This document shows, one piece after another, positions 33,402-43,407 of a stretch of 64,000 bases of DNA. The notes below the pieces were generated by a model. The model saw only the letters and a program-made list of their open reading frames with translations. It was not told the origin of the DNA and ran no database searches. The position numbers and the translations under genes are program-made. Positions within the stretch are counted from its first letter, which is position 1. Each line of letters begins with the position of its first letter. The DNA lies in NCBI RefSeq assembly GCF_042647465.1, contig NZ_JBHRVN010000004.1. One strand, given 5' to 3'. Source of the DNA: Wagnerdoeblera intermedia. GTDB taxonomy: Bacteria; Pseudomonadota; Alphaproteobacteria; Rhodobacterales; Rhodobacteraceae.

Positions 33402-33430
33402 GGCATACGCGCCCCGCGCCGCGAGGTCAA
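33402..33430 (-). promoter_or_regulatory. Promoter of rnpB
   Basis: TTGACC (complement of 33425-33430), 17-bp spacer, TATGCC (complement of 33402-33407). The predicted start is the first base of RNase P RNA. Confidence 0.75.
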
Positions 33431-33552
33431 CCACAGCCCCGCCTGCCCTTTGGCTTTTTCAAAATACTCCCGGGCGGGGTCCGGGGAGGGCAGGCAGCCC
33501 TCCCCGGCGCTCTCCCCCGAAAGGCCGGTCCGCCCTGAAAGAGAGCCGCCCC

Positions 33553-34362
33553 TCAGACGGCAGGCTTCAACAGCTGATCCATCATGGCTGAGGGCTGCGC
33601 ACAGCCCGCCTCCCCCACGACCCGCGCGGGAACCCCGGCCACCGTGGTGCAGGGCGGCACATCCGCCAGCACCACCGATCCTGCCGCAACGCGGGAGCAA
33701 TGCCCGACCGAAATATTCCCCAGCACGCTCGCGCCCGCCCCCAGAAGCACGCCATCCGCAATCTTCGGATGGCGATCGCCGTCGGACTTTCCGGTGCCGC
33801 CAAGGGTCACCGAATGCAGCATCGAGACGTTATCTCCCACCACGGCCGTCTCACCGATCACGATGGAATGGGCGTGATCGATCATAATCCCGCGCCCCAC
33901 CCGGGCCGCCGGATGGATATCAACGCCAAAGACCTCAGAGACACGCATCTGCACAAAATAGGCCAGATCCACCCGCCCCTGCTGCCAGAGCCAATGCGCC
34001 ACGCGGTAGCACTGCAGCGCCTGAAATCCCTTAAAAAACATCAGCGGTTCCAGGAACCGGTGGCAGGCCGGATCGCGCTCGTAAACCGCCACCAGATCGG
34101 CCCGCGCCGCCTGAGCGAGTTCGCGATCGGCGGCATGGGCCTCATCCGCCACCTCACGCAGGATCTGCTCGCTCATCTCGCCCGAGGCCAGTTTCAGCGC
34201 AAAGCGATAAGCCAGGGCCCCCTGAAAACTGCCGTGATGCAAAATCCCGCCATGGATCAGCCCGCCCAGCCGCGGCTCCTGCCGGACAGCCTCCCGCGCC
34301 TCGTCACAAAGGCGATCCCAGACCGGGTCAAGAGTGGCAAGACGGACCTTGGTCTCAGGCAT
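33553..34362 (-). CDS. cysE: Serine O-acetyltransferase
   Basis: 269 aa. N-terminal helical domain (residues 1-150) and a left-handed beta-helix of hexapeptide repeats with DIHPAARVGRGIMIDHAHSI, HSVTLGGTGKSDGDRHP and GAGASVLGNISVG. Asp and His of the IDHAH motif are catalytic. It makes O-acetylserine for cysteine synthesis. AAGGAG precedes the ATG at 34362. Its position beside GTA g15 is the arrangement I recall for R. capsulatus. Confidence 0.95.
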   Translation of the reverse strand: MPETKVRLATLDPVWDRLCDEAREAVRQEPRLGGLIHGGILHHGSFQGALAYRFALKLASGEMSEQILREVADEAHAADRELAQAARADLVAVYERDPACHRFLEPLMFFKGFQALQCYRVAHWLWQQGRVDLAYFVQMRVSEVFGVDIHPAARVGRGIMIDHAHSIVIGETAVVGDNVSMLHSVTLGGTGKSDGDRHPKIADGVLLGAGASVLGNISVGHCSRVAAGSVVLADVPPCTTVAGVPARVVGEAGCAQPSAMMDQLLKPAV

Positions 34363-34454
34363 GGCAGACTCCTTTGGATGGCTCTGTCTAACAGATCCCG
34401 CCCGAGGAAAGAAACCGCCCTCCCGCGGGATGCGGCAATCTTTCTTCTGCGGAT

Positions 34455-34483
34455 ACCCTAGAAAAGCCTTTCCCTGATGTAAA
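34455..34483 (-). promoter_or_regulatory. Candidate promoter of cysE
   Basis: TTTACA (complement of 34478-34483), 17-bp spacer, TAGGGT (complement of 34455-34460), about 95 bases before the ATG. The -10 match is modest. Confidence 0.35.
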
Positions 34484-34509
34484 ACAAGGTGCTTTGGCGA
34501 AAATTTTCC

Positions 34510-37500
34510 CTATATCGACAGGATCAGGCGACTTTCCTCTCCGCGCCCCGCCAGATCGGAGAGCTGCGCCACGCCGAAGCTCCAGGGCGCGCTCAGCGCC
34601 AGCCCGTCAGCCATGGCATCGCTCAGATCAAAAACCGCAGCCTCAGTGCGGACCTCATAGCGCAGGCCGCCCGCGTCCTGAATGCGGATCTCATAGGCCT
34701 CGCGCTGCTCGCCCAGCGGGATCTCCCCCTCCCAGGCGTCCGCCCCGATCCGGCCACGGCGGATCCAGGTAAAGCGCCGCCCCTCCGGCCCGCGCGTCAT
34801 CCGCAGGTGCACCGGCGCAGGCGGCTTCAGCCCGATCCCCTCAAAGCGCTGCAGGCTGTGGCGGGCCACGGCGCTGCCATAGCCCGCCGCCAGCGGCGCG
34901 AAACGGTAATGCCGCAGCGCAGCCGCCCCCCCGGCGAGAGGCTCACCTGCTCCACCGCCTGGTTCAGCAGCACCACCACAGAGCCCTCGGGCCAGACTTC
35001 AGGCATCCGCGCCTCACTGCCCGCCTGCCCGCGCAAAAGCTGCGAGATCTGCCACTCGCCGCCGCCCAGCGGCTCGGCATGAACGAATTGCAAAACTTCC
35101 CAGCCGCCCGATGAGCCATCCCCGATGGCCAGCGCATTGGCCCCATTGAGAACCCGCGCGACGCTTTGCGAACTCAGCTCCCCCCGCGTCAGCCGCAACC
35201 GCAGCCCCGACCCGCGCTGCCACAGACCCGAGGCCGCCCGCCCCAGCGGTGTCAGCGTCACCCCCATCGTGGCAGGAACCCTCACGACATGGCGCAGACC
35301 GTAGCCCTCATCGTGATCGCTGTCCCACAGACCGGCCGGGCCGCTCCAGGGGCTGGCAGTCACCGCCACATGCGGCAGATGCGGCTCCTCATCCCCCCGC
35401 AAAAGCGGCAGATCCAGAAAGACACCCCAGACCGGAAGCTCCGGCAGCGCCGCCGGCAGCCGCCGCAAAGGCTCGGCGAAATCAGAGGGCAGATAGAGAC
35501 CGGGATCCACCCGCACCGCCTCAACCGAGAGGGCCCCTGCATAGTCGGCCCGGTCAATGCGAAACCGCCCGGCCCCGCCAAAACCGATCACATCCCCCGG
35601 CCCCAGATGCAGCATTGACGGCGGCAGCGTCAGGCGCAGCAGATCCTGCGACACCTCCGCTTCCGACAGCCAGCGCTCTGCCACCGCCCGCGCCTCTGCC
35701 CGCGTCAGGGCGAGGGGCACTTCATAAAAGGCCCCGCCCGCCAGGGACCGGTCCGGCCGGGTCGCCGTCTCAGAGGCCATGGCGAAATCGCTGTCGCCGC
35801 CAAGGTAGCTCAGACGCATCTCAGCGGGCAGATCGGCATCGGGCTGTCGCACCAATTCCGGCCCTGCGCCGGTTTCCGGATCAAGGGCGATGATCTCCGG
35901 CGCGATCTCCTCCGTCAGCCGCCCGTCGCGGGGCAAAAAGACCAGACCGCCCTCCCGCTCCACGGCATCAAAGCCATAGATGAGCATCAGATCCTGCAGC
36001 GCCGCCCGCCCGCTTGCGCCCTCACTCAGCACAAAGCCCTGAACCACCTGATAAAGCCGCGAGACATCCGCCGCCACGCCCGCCCCCGCGCAGATCTCAG
36101 CCACGACAGCGGCCAGCGGCTGATGCGAGGCGCGCCCGTTCAGCCAGTGGCCGCGCGCATAGTTGTCACCATCGCTCCAGATATCACTGCGGCCCGGAAA
36201 CCAGGGCCAGGGCCGCGCGTCCCAGGCCCAGACAAAGGCCCGCGACAGATCCACCATCCGCCCCGGATAGGCGCTGGCCAGCGGATTATGCGCCGGATTT
36301 CCCCAATGCGCCGCCATGGCCCGCAGATAAGCGGTCTGCATCGCCTCCTCACGCCGCCCGCCGGAAAACCGCGGCAATGCGGATTCTGAGGATTTGGGAT
36401 CGAGAAAAAGGTTCGGCTGATTGCCGCCGCGATCAATCGCGGCCACGCCAAGTTCGGTGAACCAGAAGGGCTTTGAGCCCGGCACCCAGGGCGTGGGATC
36501 TGCGTTGCGCAGCCCGCCCGGTCGATCGAAATGGCGATTTTCCCACCAGGATTTCAGATCCTTACAGCGCCAGATCCAGGGCTCCCCCTCGCCATCGGTG
36601 ATCGGGCTGCGCCGCCCGGCTGCGGCATCCGCTTCGCTGGCGTAATACCAGTCAAACCCTTCGCCCCCCGCCACATTCGCCGCCAGATAGGCCGGGTTCA
36701 GCGCCGAGCCCCAATGCGCATCGGCATGATCCTCCCCATCGCGCCAGTCCGAGAGCGGCATATAATTGTCGATACCGATGAAATCGCACTCCGGATCTGC
36801 CCAAAGGGGATCGAGGTGGAAATATCGCCCGCCATCGGGCGCGGTGTAGCCGCTGTATTCCGACCAGTCCGCCGCATAGGACAGCTTACAGCTGGCCCCC
36901 AGGATGGCGCGCACCTCCCCCAGAAGCACCCGCAGCGCCGCAACCATGGGAAAGCTGCCGCCCGCGCCGCGGATCTGCGTCAGCCCGCGCAGCTCAGAGC
37001 CGATGCAGAAGGCTTCAACCCCGCCCGCCGTCTGGCACAGACAGGCATAATGCAGCACAAAGCGGCGATAACCGCGATCCGCCGGATCTCCGGTGTAAAT
37101 TACCCGCCCGCCGCTGATGGTGAAATCTGAGGGCTGCGCAGCGCCCATAAAGGCCGCGACCTCTGCCTCAGCCGCGCCGGTGCCGTCAGGACTGCCCTCG
37201 CGTCCCGGCGCAACCGACAGCGTGATGCGTCCGCGCCATGGCATCACCGGCTGGTCCGGCGCCCCGCTCCAGGGATCGCTCAGACCATTACCCTCCTGCT
37301 GCTCCATCAGGAGGAAGGGATAAAACATCACCGCCTGACCACGGGCGCGCAGCGCCGCAATCGCCTCGCGCACCGAGCGGTCCGAGGGTGTGCCGCCATA
37401 GACCGGACGGCCGTCTTTCAGCGCGATCCGCGCGGCTGTGCGGCGGTTGCGCCCCCCCGCCTCCCAGGGGGCACCTGCGCCATCCCAGGCATTCTGCTCG

Positions 37501-38405
37501 ACTTTCGGCTCAATCCCGCAGTGCCCGCAGCGCAGATCCGAGCCGAACCAGCTGACCACCAGCGAGACCGCCCGACACTGCGGCAACTCCTCGCCCAGCT
37601 GCTCCAGCGAAACGGTCAGATCGCTGCGCCCGCCGGGGCTGTGCACATTGGCGGTGCCCGAACTGCCATAGCCATAGTCGTAATGCACCGGCGTGGTGGA
37701 AAGCGCATATTCTCCGCAGCCTGGAATCAGCGCCACAGCCCGCGTCAGATCTTGCACGCCCTCAGGCCCCGCTGCGGCCCTGCGCACCACCTCAAAAGAG
37801 AACTGCGGCACGCGGTTGCCAAAGGGCGCAAGATCGAGGTCTTCGATCACCACATAGGCCAGCCCGCGAAAGGCCGGAACGGCCCCTGCCCCCTCAACCG
37901 CCTCAATCTTCGGATCCGGCATCTGCGTCTCAGACCCGGTATAAACCCTCAGCGCAATGCGGTCCGGACCGATCTCTTCGCCATCTGCCCAGACCCGGCC
38001 CACGCGTAAAATCTCACCCTCGCACAGCCCCAGCGCCAGTGAGACACGATAGCTGTAGCTGTCGATCCGTGTCTGCGTCCGGCCACCGCCCCCCTTGCCG
38101 CCGCGCTGCACTTCGGTGCTGACGATCTCTTCAAAGGGCGAGGACCAGATCACATGCCCCCCCAGACGGACGCGCCCCCAGATGCGCGCCATGCTCCGGC
38201 CCTCGCCCGCCCCCGTCAGCCGGAAGCGCTCCACCCGCCCGCGCTCGACCAGCTGAGAGCCGCGCCCCGCCAGCCGCGTGTCGATCACGCGGCCCAGAAC
38301 AGCCCCCGCGGCGCGCCCGATCACCGCGCCCGAAAGCCCCAGCACCGTTCCTCCAAAGCCCGAGCCGATCGCCGCCCCCGCGGCCGAGAGTACCAGCGTC
38401 GCCAT
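34510..38405 (-). pseudogene. GTA g15: tail-tip/host-recognition protein, frameshifted near the C terminus
   Basis: The first frame gives 1192 residues: glycine-rich N terminus (residues 1-45), tail-assembly region, the GTA TIM-barrel-like domain (about 430-740, including WFTELGVAAIDRGG and SEYSGYTAPDGGRYFHLDP), then the phage tail 3-type domain. At 34926-34932 a run of seven G (minus strand) shifts the frame; the true C terminus continues as ALRHYRFAPLAAGYG and LQRFEGIGLKPPAPVHLR to the TAG at 34510. One more or two fewer G restores it. This protein recognises recipient cells and includes the baseplate hub in RcGTA. AAGGAACGGGA precedes the ATG at 38405. Confidence 0.88.
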
Positions 38406-38429
38406 TCCCGTTCCTTTCGGTAAATCCAG

Positions 38430-38861
38430 TCAGATCAGGCGGTAACGCCCGGTAATGCGCCGCGCCCAGGGCGCGGTCAGCGCCGATTCCACCACGCCGT
38501 GTCCGCTGTAGGCATGGATAAAACTGCCCTGCGGCCCGGCTGAGGCGCGAAAGCCAAGATGCTTGGCGATCGATCCCTCAAACATCCGAAACAAGAGCAC
38601 CTCCCCCGGCAGCTCCGGGGCTTCGGGCGGCAGCGGGGTCAGATAAAGCTCCGCCGCCTCCCGCAGCACTTCGCGCCGGCCCGCTTCGGCCCAGTCGGCG
38701 CTATAGGGCGGCACAGCGCAGGGCTCCGGCCCCCGCAGGCTCCGCCAGACACCGCGCAAAAGCCCAAGACAGTCGCAGCCCACGCCGCGCTTTGACGCCT
38801 GATGCAGATAGGGCGTGCCCAGCCAGAGCCGCAGTTCCGCCAGAACCACATCGCCGCTCAT
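38430..38861 (-). CDS. GTA g14: NlpC/P60-type cell-wall peptidase
   Basis: 143 aa. Catalytic Cys in KRGVGCDCLGLLRGVW, His in GSFIHAYSGHGVVES. In RcGTA this tail-tip hydrolase helps cross the recipient's peptidoglycan. It starts four bases inside the end of g13 (ATGA-like overlap at 38858-38861) and is followed by g15 after 24 bases. Intact. Confidence 0.92.
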   Translation of the reverse strand: MSGDVVLAELRLWLGTPYLHQASKRGVGCDCLGLLRGVWRSLRGPEPCAVPPYSADWAEAGRREVLREAAELYLTPLPPEAPELPGEVLLFRMFEGSIAKHLGFRASAGPQGSFIHAYSGHGVVESALTAPWARRITGRYRLI

Positions 38862-39706
38862 ATCCGCCGCCCCGGCACCGCCGTCAGCCAGTCCTCAGAG
38901 GGCAGATGCGGAAAGCCACGGTAATTCACATGATTGGCGAATTTTGCCCGGCATGTTGCAATCTGGCGGTCACAGCCCGCCGTCAGCTCCAGCAGATCGC
39001 CAGGTGAAATGTCTGCCGCCAGACGATCCCACAATTCCACTTCCCGCCCGCTGCCTGACTGACGGTCATTGCGGATCATCCCCGACAGCCCTTCGCCCGC
39101 CCCGCTGAGCACCCTCAGCCGCCCGCGCTCAAACCAGCGGTCCTCATAGCCCTGCAGCGGAAAGACGAAGATCCGCCCCTCGCGGATGTCTCCGGCAGGC
39201 AGTTCCAGACGGTACGCCGGAGTATTCAGATCCACACGACACAGGGCATCTCCCAAAACAGCCGTGCAACTGCGCTGATAGATGCGGTCCCGAACCTGCG
39301 CCAGAGCTTCACTCAACCCGCGCAGTTCTGCCCGAAAAGCCCCGTCGGCACGGGAAATCTCTCCCAAACTTCCCGCGAAAAGCACCTGCCGCTCTGCCAC
39401 ATCGCGCCAGTTAACCAGCAAAACCTCAACCTCTGCGCCGTCATAGCGGCCCGCCCGCAGATCGCTTTCGCACAGCGCCGCCGACTGCAGCGCCCCCAGC
39501 GCCTCGCTGTTATCCGCCGAAAGCCCCGTCGTGCGGCTCAGCGCCCGCGCGGTCATCCCCGAAGCCGCCTCATAGCGGCAGCCATCGAACTCCAGATCGC
39601 GGTCATGATCGGTGAAGCCCAGCACCCGCCCGTCGCGCCGCGTGATCCGCCAGCAGCGCGACAGCGTGGTGCAGCCCCCCTCCAGATGCGCCCTCAGCCC
39701 GCTCAT
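38858..39706 (-). CDS. GTA g13: baseplate hub protein (DUF2163)
   Basis: 282 aa. DUF2163 begins with LSRCWRITRRDGRVLGFTDH, a family signature, and ends with TAGCDRQIATCRAKFANH and NYRGFPHLP. Phage tail-tip component between the distal tail protein and g15. It overlaps g12 by four bases. Intact. Confidence 0.92.
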   Translation of the reverse strand: MSGLRAHLEGGCTTLSRCWRITRRDGRVLGFTDHDRDLEFDGCRYEAASGMTARALSRTTGLSADNSEALGALQSAALCESDLRAGRYDGAEVEVLLVNWRDVAERQVLFAGSLGEISRADGAFRAELRGLSEALAQVRDRIYQRSCTAVLGDALCRVDLNTPAYRLELPAGDIREGRIFVFPLQGYEDRWFERGRLRVLSGAGEGLSGMIRNDRQSGSGREVELWDRLAADISPGDLLELTAGCDRQIATCRAKFANHVNYRGFPHLPSEDWLTAVPGRRI

Positions 39707-40347
39707 AACCGGATCTCCACCACCGGCACCATCGGCAGATCGCCCGCCTGGAACGAGGCCACCGAGACCTGAATCACATCGGTGTCAAAGCGCACCGGCA
39801 CGTCAAATTCAAAGCCCGCCCGCACCTCCGCCCCTTCCGGCACGGGATCGGCAAAGGTGAGGACACCGCGCTCGTAATCCGCTTCCCAGTCGATCCCCTC
39901 GCGCAGCGGCTTTGCGGCCAGCGCGACCTGCAGACTGCCGCGCACCGGCTTGGCAATCGCGCGCCAATGGGCCTGCCCCCCCGAGGCATAGACCTTGCGC
40001 AGGGCAAAATCGCGCGCCGCCCCGTCGCCCTGCCCCAAAAGCTGATCGAGCGGCGTCACACTCGCAGAAGGCGCACAGGATTTGAAATCCGCCCAGTCCT
40101 TCCAGCGAAAGCCGTAAAGCTGCCCCGCCCGCGCTTCAAAAAACGCCACCAGCTCCGCCACATCATCCAGCGAGCGCAGTCCCAGCCCCGCATCATAGCG
40201 GCGGCGTGACTGCGCCCAGGGCGAATTGCGCTCCTCATAGCCATTGGCAAGCGTGACAATTTCCGCCCGCCGCTCCGGCCCGCCGACCGACCCGAAGCTG
40301 AGATCGGCGGGAAATCTGACCTCGTGAAAATTCCGCTGCTCTGACAT
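39703..40347 (-). CDS. GTA g12: distal tail protein (DUF2460)
   Basis: 214 aa. FHEVRFPADLSFGSVGGPER opens the DUF2460 domain; FFEARAGQLYGFRWKDW and FEFDVPVRFDTDVIQVS follow, as in phage distal tail proteins. It forms the ring joining tail tube and tip. Six bases separate it from the tape measure gene. Intact. Confidence 0.92.
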   Translation of the reverse strand: MSEQRNFHEVRFPADLSFGSVGGPERRAEIVTLANGYEERNSPWAQSRRRYDAGLGLRSLDDVAELVAFFEARAGQLYGFRWKDWADFKSCAPSASVTPLDQLLGQGDGAARDFALRKVYASGGQAHWRAIAKPVRGSLQVALAAKPLREGIDWEADYERGVLTFADPVPEGAEVRAGFEFDVPVRFDTDVIQVSVASFQAGDLPMVPVVEIRL

Positions 40348-40352
40348 GGCAC

Positions 40353-41012
40353 CTATCCGTTGCGCTGCCCCAGCGCGAGCATCCGCCCCATGCGGGCGGC
40401 AAGCTGGCTCTGAGAGCGTTGAAAAGACGGCAGATCGGGCGTGCTGACATTCATCACCACCTGCACCGGACGCGCTCCGCCACCGCCGGCCTGAACGCCC
40501 AGCCGCCCGTCCGGGCCACGCGCCAGCGGCAAAATCGCCTCAGGGCCGGCCTCCCCCATCAGCCCGGTCACGCCACCGCGCATGGGAAAGCGCACCGGCC
40601 CGCTGACGATGCCGCCTTCGGCAAAGGGCATCACCCGCCCCTGGCTGAAAGGGGCCCCGTCGGCAAAGGGCATGATCCCCGACATCACGCCGTTGAGCAT
40701 GGCCCCCAGCCCCTGCCCCGCCGCCTGAGTGACCGGACGCATGGCGGTGTTATAGACCGCCTGCGAAACCGCACTCCCCAGACCGCGCAGCACATCGCTG
40801 AGTTTGGCCCCGTCAAAAACCAGCCCCTCAAAGGCCCGCCTGAGCCCGGAGCCCAGCCCTGCGGACAATTGCGCCGCCTCACGGCCGCTGAAGACCATGC
40901 CCTCATTGAGCCGCTTGAGATCCCCCTCAAAGCCCGCCGTCGCGCCACGCGCTTCACCCAGCGCGATCTCCAGCCGCCCGAGTTCCTCACTCAGGCTCTC
41001 CCGGTCCTGCAT
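40353..41012 (-). CDS. GTA g11: tail tape measure protein
   Basis: 219 aa, very short for a tape measure, consistent with the short GTA tail. N-terminal helical part (LSEELGRLEIALGEARG), a middle region with AVSQAVYNTAMRPVTQAAG, then MPFAEGGIVSGPVRFPMRGG and MGEAGPEAILPL, the conserved C-terminal motif of phage tape measures. It overlaps g10.1 by 26 bases. Intact. Confidence 0.9.
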   Translation of the reverse strand: MQDRESLSEELGRLEIALGEARGATAGFEGDLKRLNEGMVFSGREAAQLSAGLGSGLRRAFEGLVFDGAKLSDVLRGLGSAVSQAVYNTAMRPVTQAAGQGLGAMLNGVMSGIMPFADGAPFSQGRVMPFAEGGIVSGPVRFPMRGGVTGLMGEAGPEAILPLARGPDGRLGVQAGGGGARPVQVVMNVSTPDLPSFQRSQSQLAARMGRMLALGQRNG

Positions 41013-41226
41013 CGCCTCTCTCCTTTGTGTCGGGATAATCCGCCATCAGCGCCGCAAGCCCCGCCCGAGTCAGCGCCGAAGGCCCGGCCCCGCGGCCCAG
41101 CATCAGGCGCAGCTCCAGCGGCGTCAGCCGCCAGAACTCCTCAGGCCGCAGACCGGCGCCGCCCTGGGCAAGCGGCGCAAGCCCCGCGCGCAAAAGCCCC
41201 GCCCAGTCAAAACGCGCCCCGCTCAT
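40987..41226 (-). CDS. GTA g10.1: tail assembly chaperone
   Basis: 79 aa: MSGARFDWAGLLRAGLAPL, then RPEEFWRLTPLELRLMLG, typical of the small rcc01693-like chaperone whose gene precedes the tape measure. It overlaps the g10 stop by about 20 bases. The longer open frame upstream (to 41427) is an artefact, since it runs through g10 in another phase. Confidence 0.85.
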   Translation of the reverse strand: MSGARFDWAGLLRAGLAPLAQGGAGLRPEEFWRLTPLELRLMLGRGAGPSALTRAGLAALMADYPDTKERGDAGPGEPE

Positions 41227-41536
41227 CAGCCCCCTCCGGCAGGCTGAAAGCACGCGCCAGCAAAAGCCCCGCGACGCGCAAAGCCTCGCGCAGCCCGCCT
41301 TTAATTTCCGCCGCGCCAAGATCATCTGCCGAGCCGCGCCAGCCGCCCCCGCGCAGCCCCGCCAGCAGAACCGCCAGCACATCCCCCGCGCCAAAGCGGC
41401 CCTCTTCAAACCGCGCGATGAGCGCAATCAGCCCCTCGCCCCGGTCCAGCCCCTGGAGGCTGCCCAGCGTCAGACGGCAGGCGATCTCCTCCCCATTGAC
41501 GACCAGCGTCACCTCTCCGGCAAAGGGATTGGCCAT
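41207..41536 (-). CDS. GTA g10: GTA family tail protein (GTA-gp10)
   Basis: 109 aa. MANPFAGEVTLVVNGEEI and LTLGSLQGLDRGEGLIALIAR are diagnostic of the GTA-gp10 family, a tail chaperone-like protein. Its ATG touches the g9 stop. Intact. Confidence 0.9.
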   Translation of the reverse strand: MANPFAGEVTLVVNGEEIACRLTLGSLQGLDRGEGLIALIARFEEGRFGAGDVLAVLLAGLRGGGWRGSADDLGAAEIKGGLREALRVAGLLLARAFSLPEGADERGAF

Positions 41537-41949
41537 CAGAGCGCCGTGAAACTCAAAGCCCCCGCCGAGGCGAGCGCGATCTGCCAGGTGGCCTCTCCGT
41601 TGTGAGTGCCGGAATATTCCAGCGAGGTGATCAGAAACCGCCCCGCAATCAGCCCGAAATCCGGGATCACCACCTGAAAATCCGGGGTCTCTCCCGCAAA
41701 GAAGATCCCGCGCACACGCTCATCCGTGGCCGCATCGCGAAAAACACCCGAGCCGGAGACCGAGGCCGATTTCACCCCCGCCCCGCCCAGAAGCTCGCGC
41801 CAGCCGCCCTCTGAGGCAAGGCTCGTCACATCCACGCTTTCCGCGTTAAAGCTGATCCGCGTGGCGCGAAGCCCCGCCACGGTCTCAAACTGACCGTCAT
41901 CTGACAGATCCACCTTCAGCAACAGATCTTTGCCGTTCTGCACCGCCAT
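41536..41949 (-). CDS. GTA g9: major tail tube protein (TP901-1 family)
   Basis: 137 aa. MAVQNGKDLLLKVDLSDDG, VAGLRATRISFNAESVDVTS and the C-terminal YSGTHNGEATWQIALASAG mark the TP901-1 tube protein that stacks in hexamers to form the tail. Intact. Confidence 0.92.
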   Translation of the reverse strand: MAVQNGKDLLLKVDLSDDGQFETVAGLRATRISFNAESVDVTSLASEGGWRELLGGAGVKSASVSGSGVFRDAATDERVRGIFFAGETPDFQVVIPDFGLIAGRFLITSLEYSGTHNGEATWQIALASAGALSFTAL

Positions 41950-41958
41950 TCTTGCCCC

Positions 41959-42366
41959 CTATGCCGTGACCGGGTCCAGCCGGACCCGAAATGTCAGATC
42001 AATGCGCCGGAGCGCGCCGCCCTGCTGGCGGCTGGCTCTGGCGCGGTGAAACCAGACACCGCAGACCCGATGTCCCGCCACGCTCAGACCGCCCGCGCCC
42101 AGCGCCTCCGCGATTTCGCCCGCGATGGTCTTAGGCGTATGAAAGCCCGCCGCCCGGCTCAGAACCGAAAGCTCCAGCCGGTGTTCTGCGCCAGCGCCGC
42201 TGACGTCAGAGGCATCGCGCACCTCTTCCGCGCCGATCAGCACCCAGGTCTCCGGCGCAGCCCCCGCCGGCAGGGCATCTGCAATCAGAACATCCTCAAG
42301 TCCCGGCCAGGCGGTCAGACAGCCGTAAACCCCCGCCTGCAGGGCAGCCCCTGCCTGATAACTCAC
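41959..42366 (-). CDS. GTA g8: tail terminator protein (DUF3168)
   Basis: 135 aa. LQAGVYGCLTAWPGLEDVLIA, TWVLIGAEEVRDASDVSG and RIDLTFRVRLDPV are DUF3168 features. It caps the tail and joins it to the head completion proteins. It overlaps the g7 stop by four bases. Intact. Confidence 0.9.
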   Translation of the reverse strand: MSYQAGAALQAGVYGCLTAWPGLEDVLIADALPAGAAPETWVLIGAEEVRDASDVSGAGAEHRLELSVLSRAAGFHTPKTIAGEIAEALGAGGLSVAGHRVCGVWFHRARASRQQGGALRRIDLTFRVRLDPVTA

Positions 42367-42701
42367 AGCGGCACCTCCTCTTTGACATGCGAGATGAGAT
42401 AGCGCGCATCGCCGTCTGCCTCGGCGACAGCCAGGACCTGCCAGACCCGCCCGCCCTCACGAAAGCGCTGCCCCGGCGCGGGGCGCTGCGGACTGCCGGG
42501 CAGAGCCGCGCGGGTCAGAATGCGGGCAAGGATTTCCCCCCGCGCTGCCCCCTCTCCCGGCTCCAGCCGCCCGCTTCCCGGCGTGATCTCTGCCCAGAGA
42601 TATCCCAGCCCCTCCCAGACCTTCGTCAGCCCCCCCGCCCCGTCCGGGGCAAGCTGCAACTCCTCCAGGGCCAGACGGCGGCTCAGCCGCGGCGCCCTCA
42701 T
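42363..42701 (-). CDS. GTA g7: head-tail adaptor (head closure) protein
   Basis: 112 aa from the ATG at 42701, which overlaps the g6 TGA (ATGA). LEELQLAPDGAGGLTKVWE and GGRVWQVLAVAEADGDARYL are typical of phage head-tail adaptors (SPP1 gp16-like). The start is chosen by that overlap rather than the longer frame to 42734. Intact. Confidence 0.9.
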   Translation of the reverse strand: MRAPRLSRRLALEELQLAPDGAGGLTKVWEGLGYLWAEITPGSGRLEPGEGAARGEILARILTRAALPGSPQRPAPGQRFREGGRVWQVLAVAEADGDARYLISHVKEEVPL

Positions 42702-43292
42702 CTGCGGCCCCCGAAGCTGCGCACCACCCGCCACGGCTCCAGAAGCGCTGCCACGCCAAAGGGCATGGCGCTGACCGGGGCCAGACCTTCATGCCGGTGA
42801 TCGTGATAAAGTGCCGCCAGCATCAGAACCGCCTGGCGCAGATCCGGCGGCAGCTGCGCAAAACTGCCAAAGCCCGCCGTCAGCGTGATCTCAACCCGCC
42901 CGCCTTTGGGCAGCACCGGCAGCGTCAGATGCTGCCCCTCAAGCCGGGGACGGGTGGGCATCGGCCACCAGCCGCCAGCGCGCGCCATCCAGCACCGACG
43001 AGGCCCCGCCCGCATCAAACAGCTTCACCTCGGTGATGGCGCTGACCGGCGCGATCGGCAGCACCTGGGCCTCAGCGTCACTCCAGCCCGGCAGATCCAG
43101 GATAAAACTGCGCGAAATCAGCGCCTTATCCAACCGCCGCTCTACAGCCGCCAGCGCCGCTCGCAGCCAGCCGCGCAGCACGGCATCCTGCCCCCCCTCA
43201 TCGGCAAATCCGCTGCCCAGCCGCAACTGGTCTTTCAGCGCCGCCAGCGGCAGATCGCCGTCGGCCACTGGCGCAACCTCTCTCAGCCGCAT
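42698..43292 (-). pseudogene. GTA g6: head-tail connector, frameshifted
   Basis: Starts at ATG 43292 with MRLREVAPVADGDLPLAALK, the family N terminus; the first frame stops at 42939 after ARWRLVADAHPSPA. The next frame continues LEGQHLTLPVLPKGGRVEI and ends at 42698 with RVVRSFGGRR. One extra C in the CCCC at 42946-42949 explains it; removing it gives a full 197-aa phiE125 gp8-like connector. The downstream overlap with g7 is preserved, so the gene is otherwise whole. Confidence 0.85.
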
Positions 43293-43407
43293 ATCGGCCC
43301 CTCCCCCTTTGATCCGCTGATCCGCGCGACCGACAGCAAGGGCCCCACCCGTGGCACCCATGCTGAACCGACCCTCCCTGCCGGCCGCGCGCCCCTCGCC
43401 GCCCCCC

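Noticed and set aside
33096..33887. Plus-strand open frames over rnpB and cysE
   Set aside because: They lie over a structured RNA gene and the reverse of cysE; compositions are Pro/Arg-rich and meaningless.
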